Shown one piece after another: positions 22,540 to 22,698 of a DNA stretch of 22,698 bases. Where the stretch lies: positions 1 to 22,698 of the IMG/VR virus record IMGVR_UViG_3300028925_008699, one strand, 5' to 3'. Position 1 is the stretch's first letter; each line of letters opens with the position of its first letter. A program made the translations under genes and the position numbers. The notes beneath the pieces were generated by a model. It worked only from the letters and a program-made list of their open reading frames with translations, had not been told where the DNA came from and searched no databases. The DNA is from a virus.

Positions 22540-22698
22540 ATGGTAACCAAAATAACCGACTACAGCACGACTGCCGGGTCTAATACTGACGTGGCGGGGA
22601 TATCCTTGGCCGAGGGCTGGGCGCCCAGCACCGTCAATAACTTGATGCGCGCGCTGATTGCCCAGATGGCTGGCGCCGCGCAGTCGGAAGGCGGCTGG
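22540..22698 (+). CDS. Tail fibre-like protein, N-terminal part (3' partial)
   Basis: Fifty-three codons before the window ends, with no stop. It reads MVTKITDYSTTAGSNTDVAG, then ISLAEGWAPSTVNNLMRALI and AQMAGAAQSEGGW. The AEG-x-APS-x-VNN-x-MRA-x-x-AQM pattern is the common virion-attachment start of phage fibres and spikes, including many marine phages. GGAG (22529-22532) sits seven bases before ATG 22540. It lies directly after the ejection-gene terminator, so expression should depend on its own promoter or on readthrough. The receptor-binding domain is beyond the edge. Confidence 0.72.
   Translation, partial: MVTKITDYSTTAGSNTDVAGISLAEGWAPSTVNNLMRALIAQMAGAAQSEGGW

Overview
The window is a contiguous piece of a tailed, double-stranded DNA phage (or an intact-looking prophage), rich in G+C, with almost every gene on the + strand and tightly packed. 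The virion gene set (P22/SU10-type portal, SU10-type DUF5309 major capsid protein, SU10-type adaptor, a gp10-like nozzle, no visible tape measure or tail-tube genes) suggests a short-tailed podovirus-like particle. An alphaproteobacterial host is likely: there is a DUF6456-like protein, a domain otherwise typical of Alphaproteobacteria, a Caulobacter-style -35/-10 candidate promoter, and a C-terminal tip that imitates alphaproteobacterial SSB. This host call is an inference.

Layout. 1-3013: end of the replication region, with a primase-helicase cut by the window edge, an uncharacterised protein with an SSB-like tip, and a DUF6456-like protein. 3014-4168: a regulatory and packaging junction with a candidate host promoter, a 43-codon ArfA-like basic ORF overlapping the small terminase, the small terminase, and a 405-base interval with a repeated promoter-like motif, homopolymer runs and only a doubtful ORF. 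4169-8205: large terminase, a 740-residue probable virion-associated protein, and a lone minus-strand gene. 8206-14451: portal, a Gly/Ala-rich protein, a small conserved protein, scaffold and major capsid protein, closed by two tandem rho-independent terminators. 14463-18478: head completion and tail genes (adaptor, gp80-like protein, a 20-residue-repeat protein, nozzle, two small proteins). 18481-22499: three consecutive Ala/Gly/Gln-rich proteins that look like an internal DNA-ejection set, followed by a terminator. 22540-end: start of a tail-fibre-like gene cut by the window edge.

How it works together: terminase plus portal package DNA into a scaffold-built capsid; adaptor and nozzle close the vertex; the ejection proteins probably travel inside the capsid and form a conduit at infection; the fibre contacts the host. 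Most neighbours are joined by TGATG, TAATG or ATGA overlaps, implying translational coupling. The least explained parts are the ArfA-like ORF, the duplicated TGTTT-N9-GACTTAGGTA element, the chain of alternative hairpins before the second gene, and the counter-transcribed gene before the portal.
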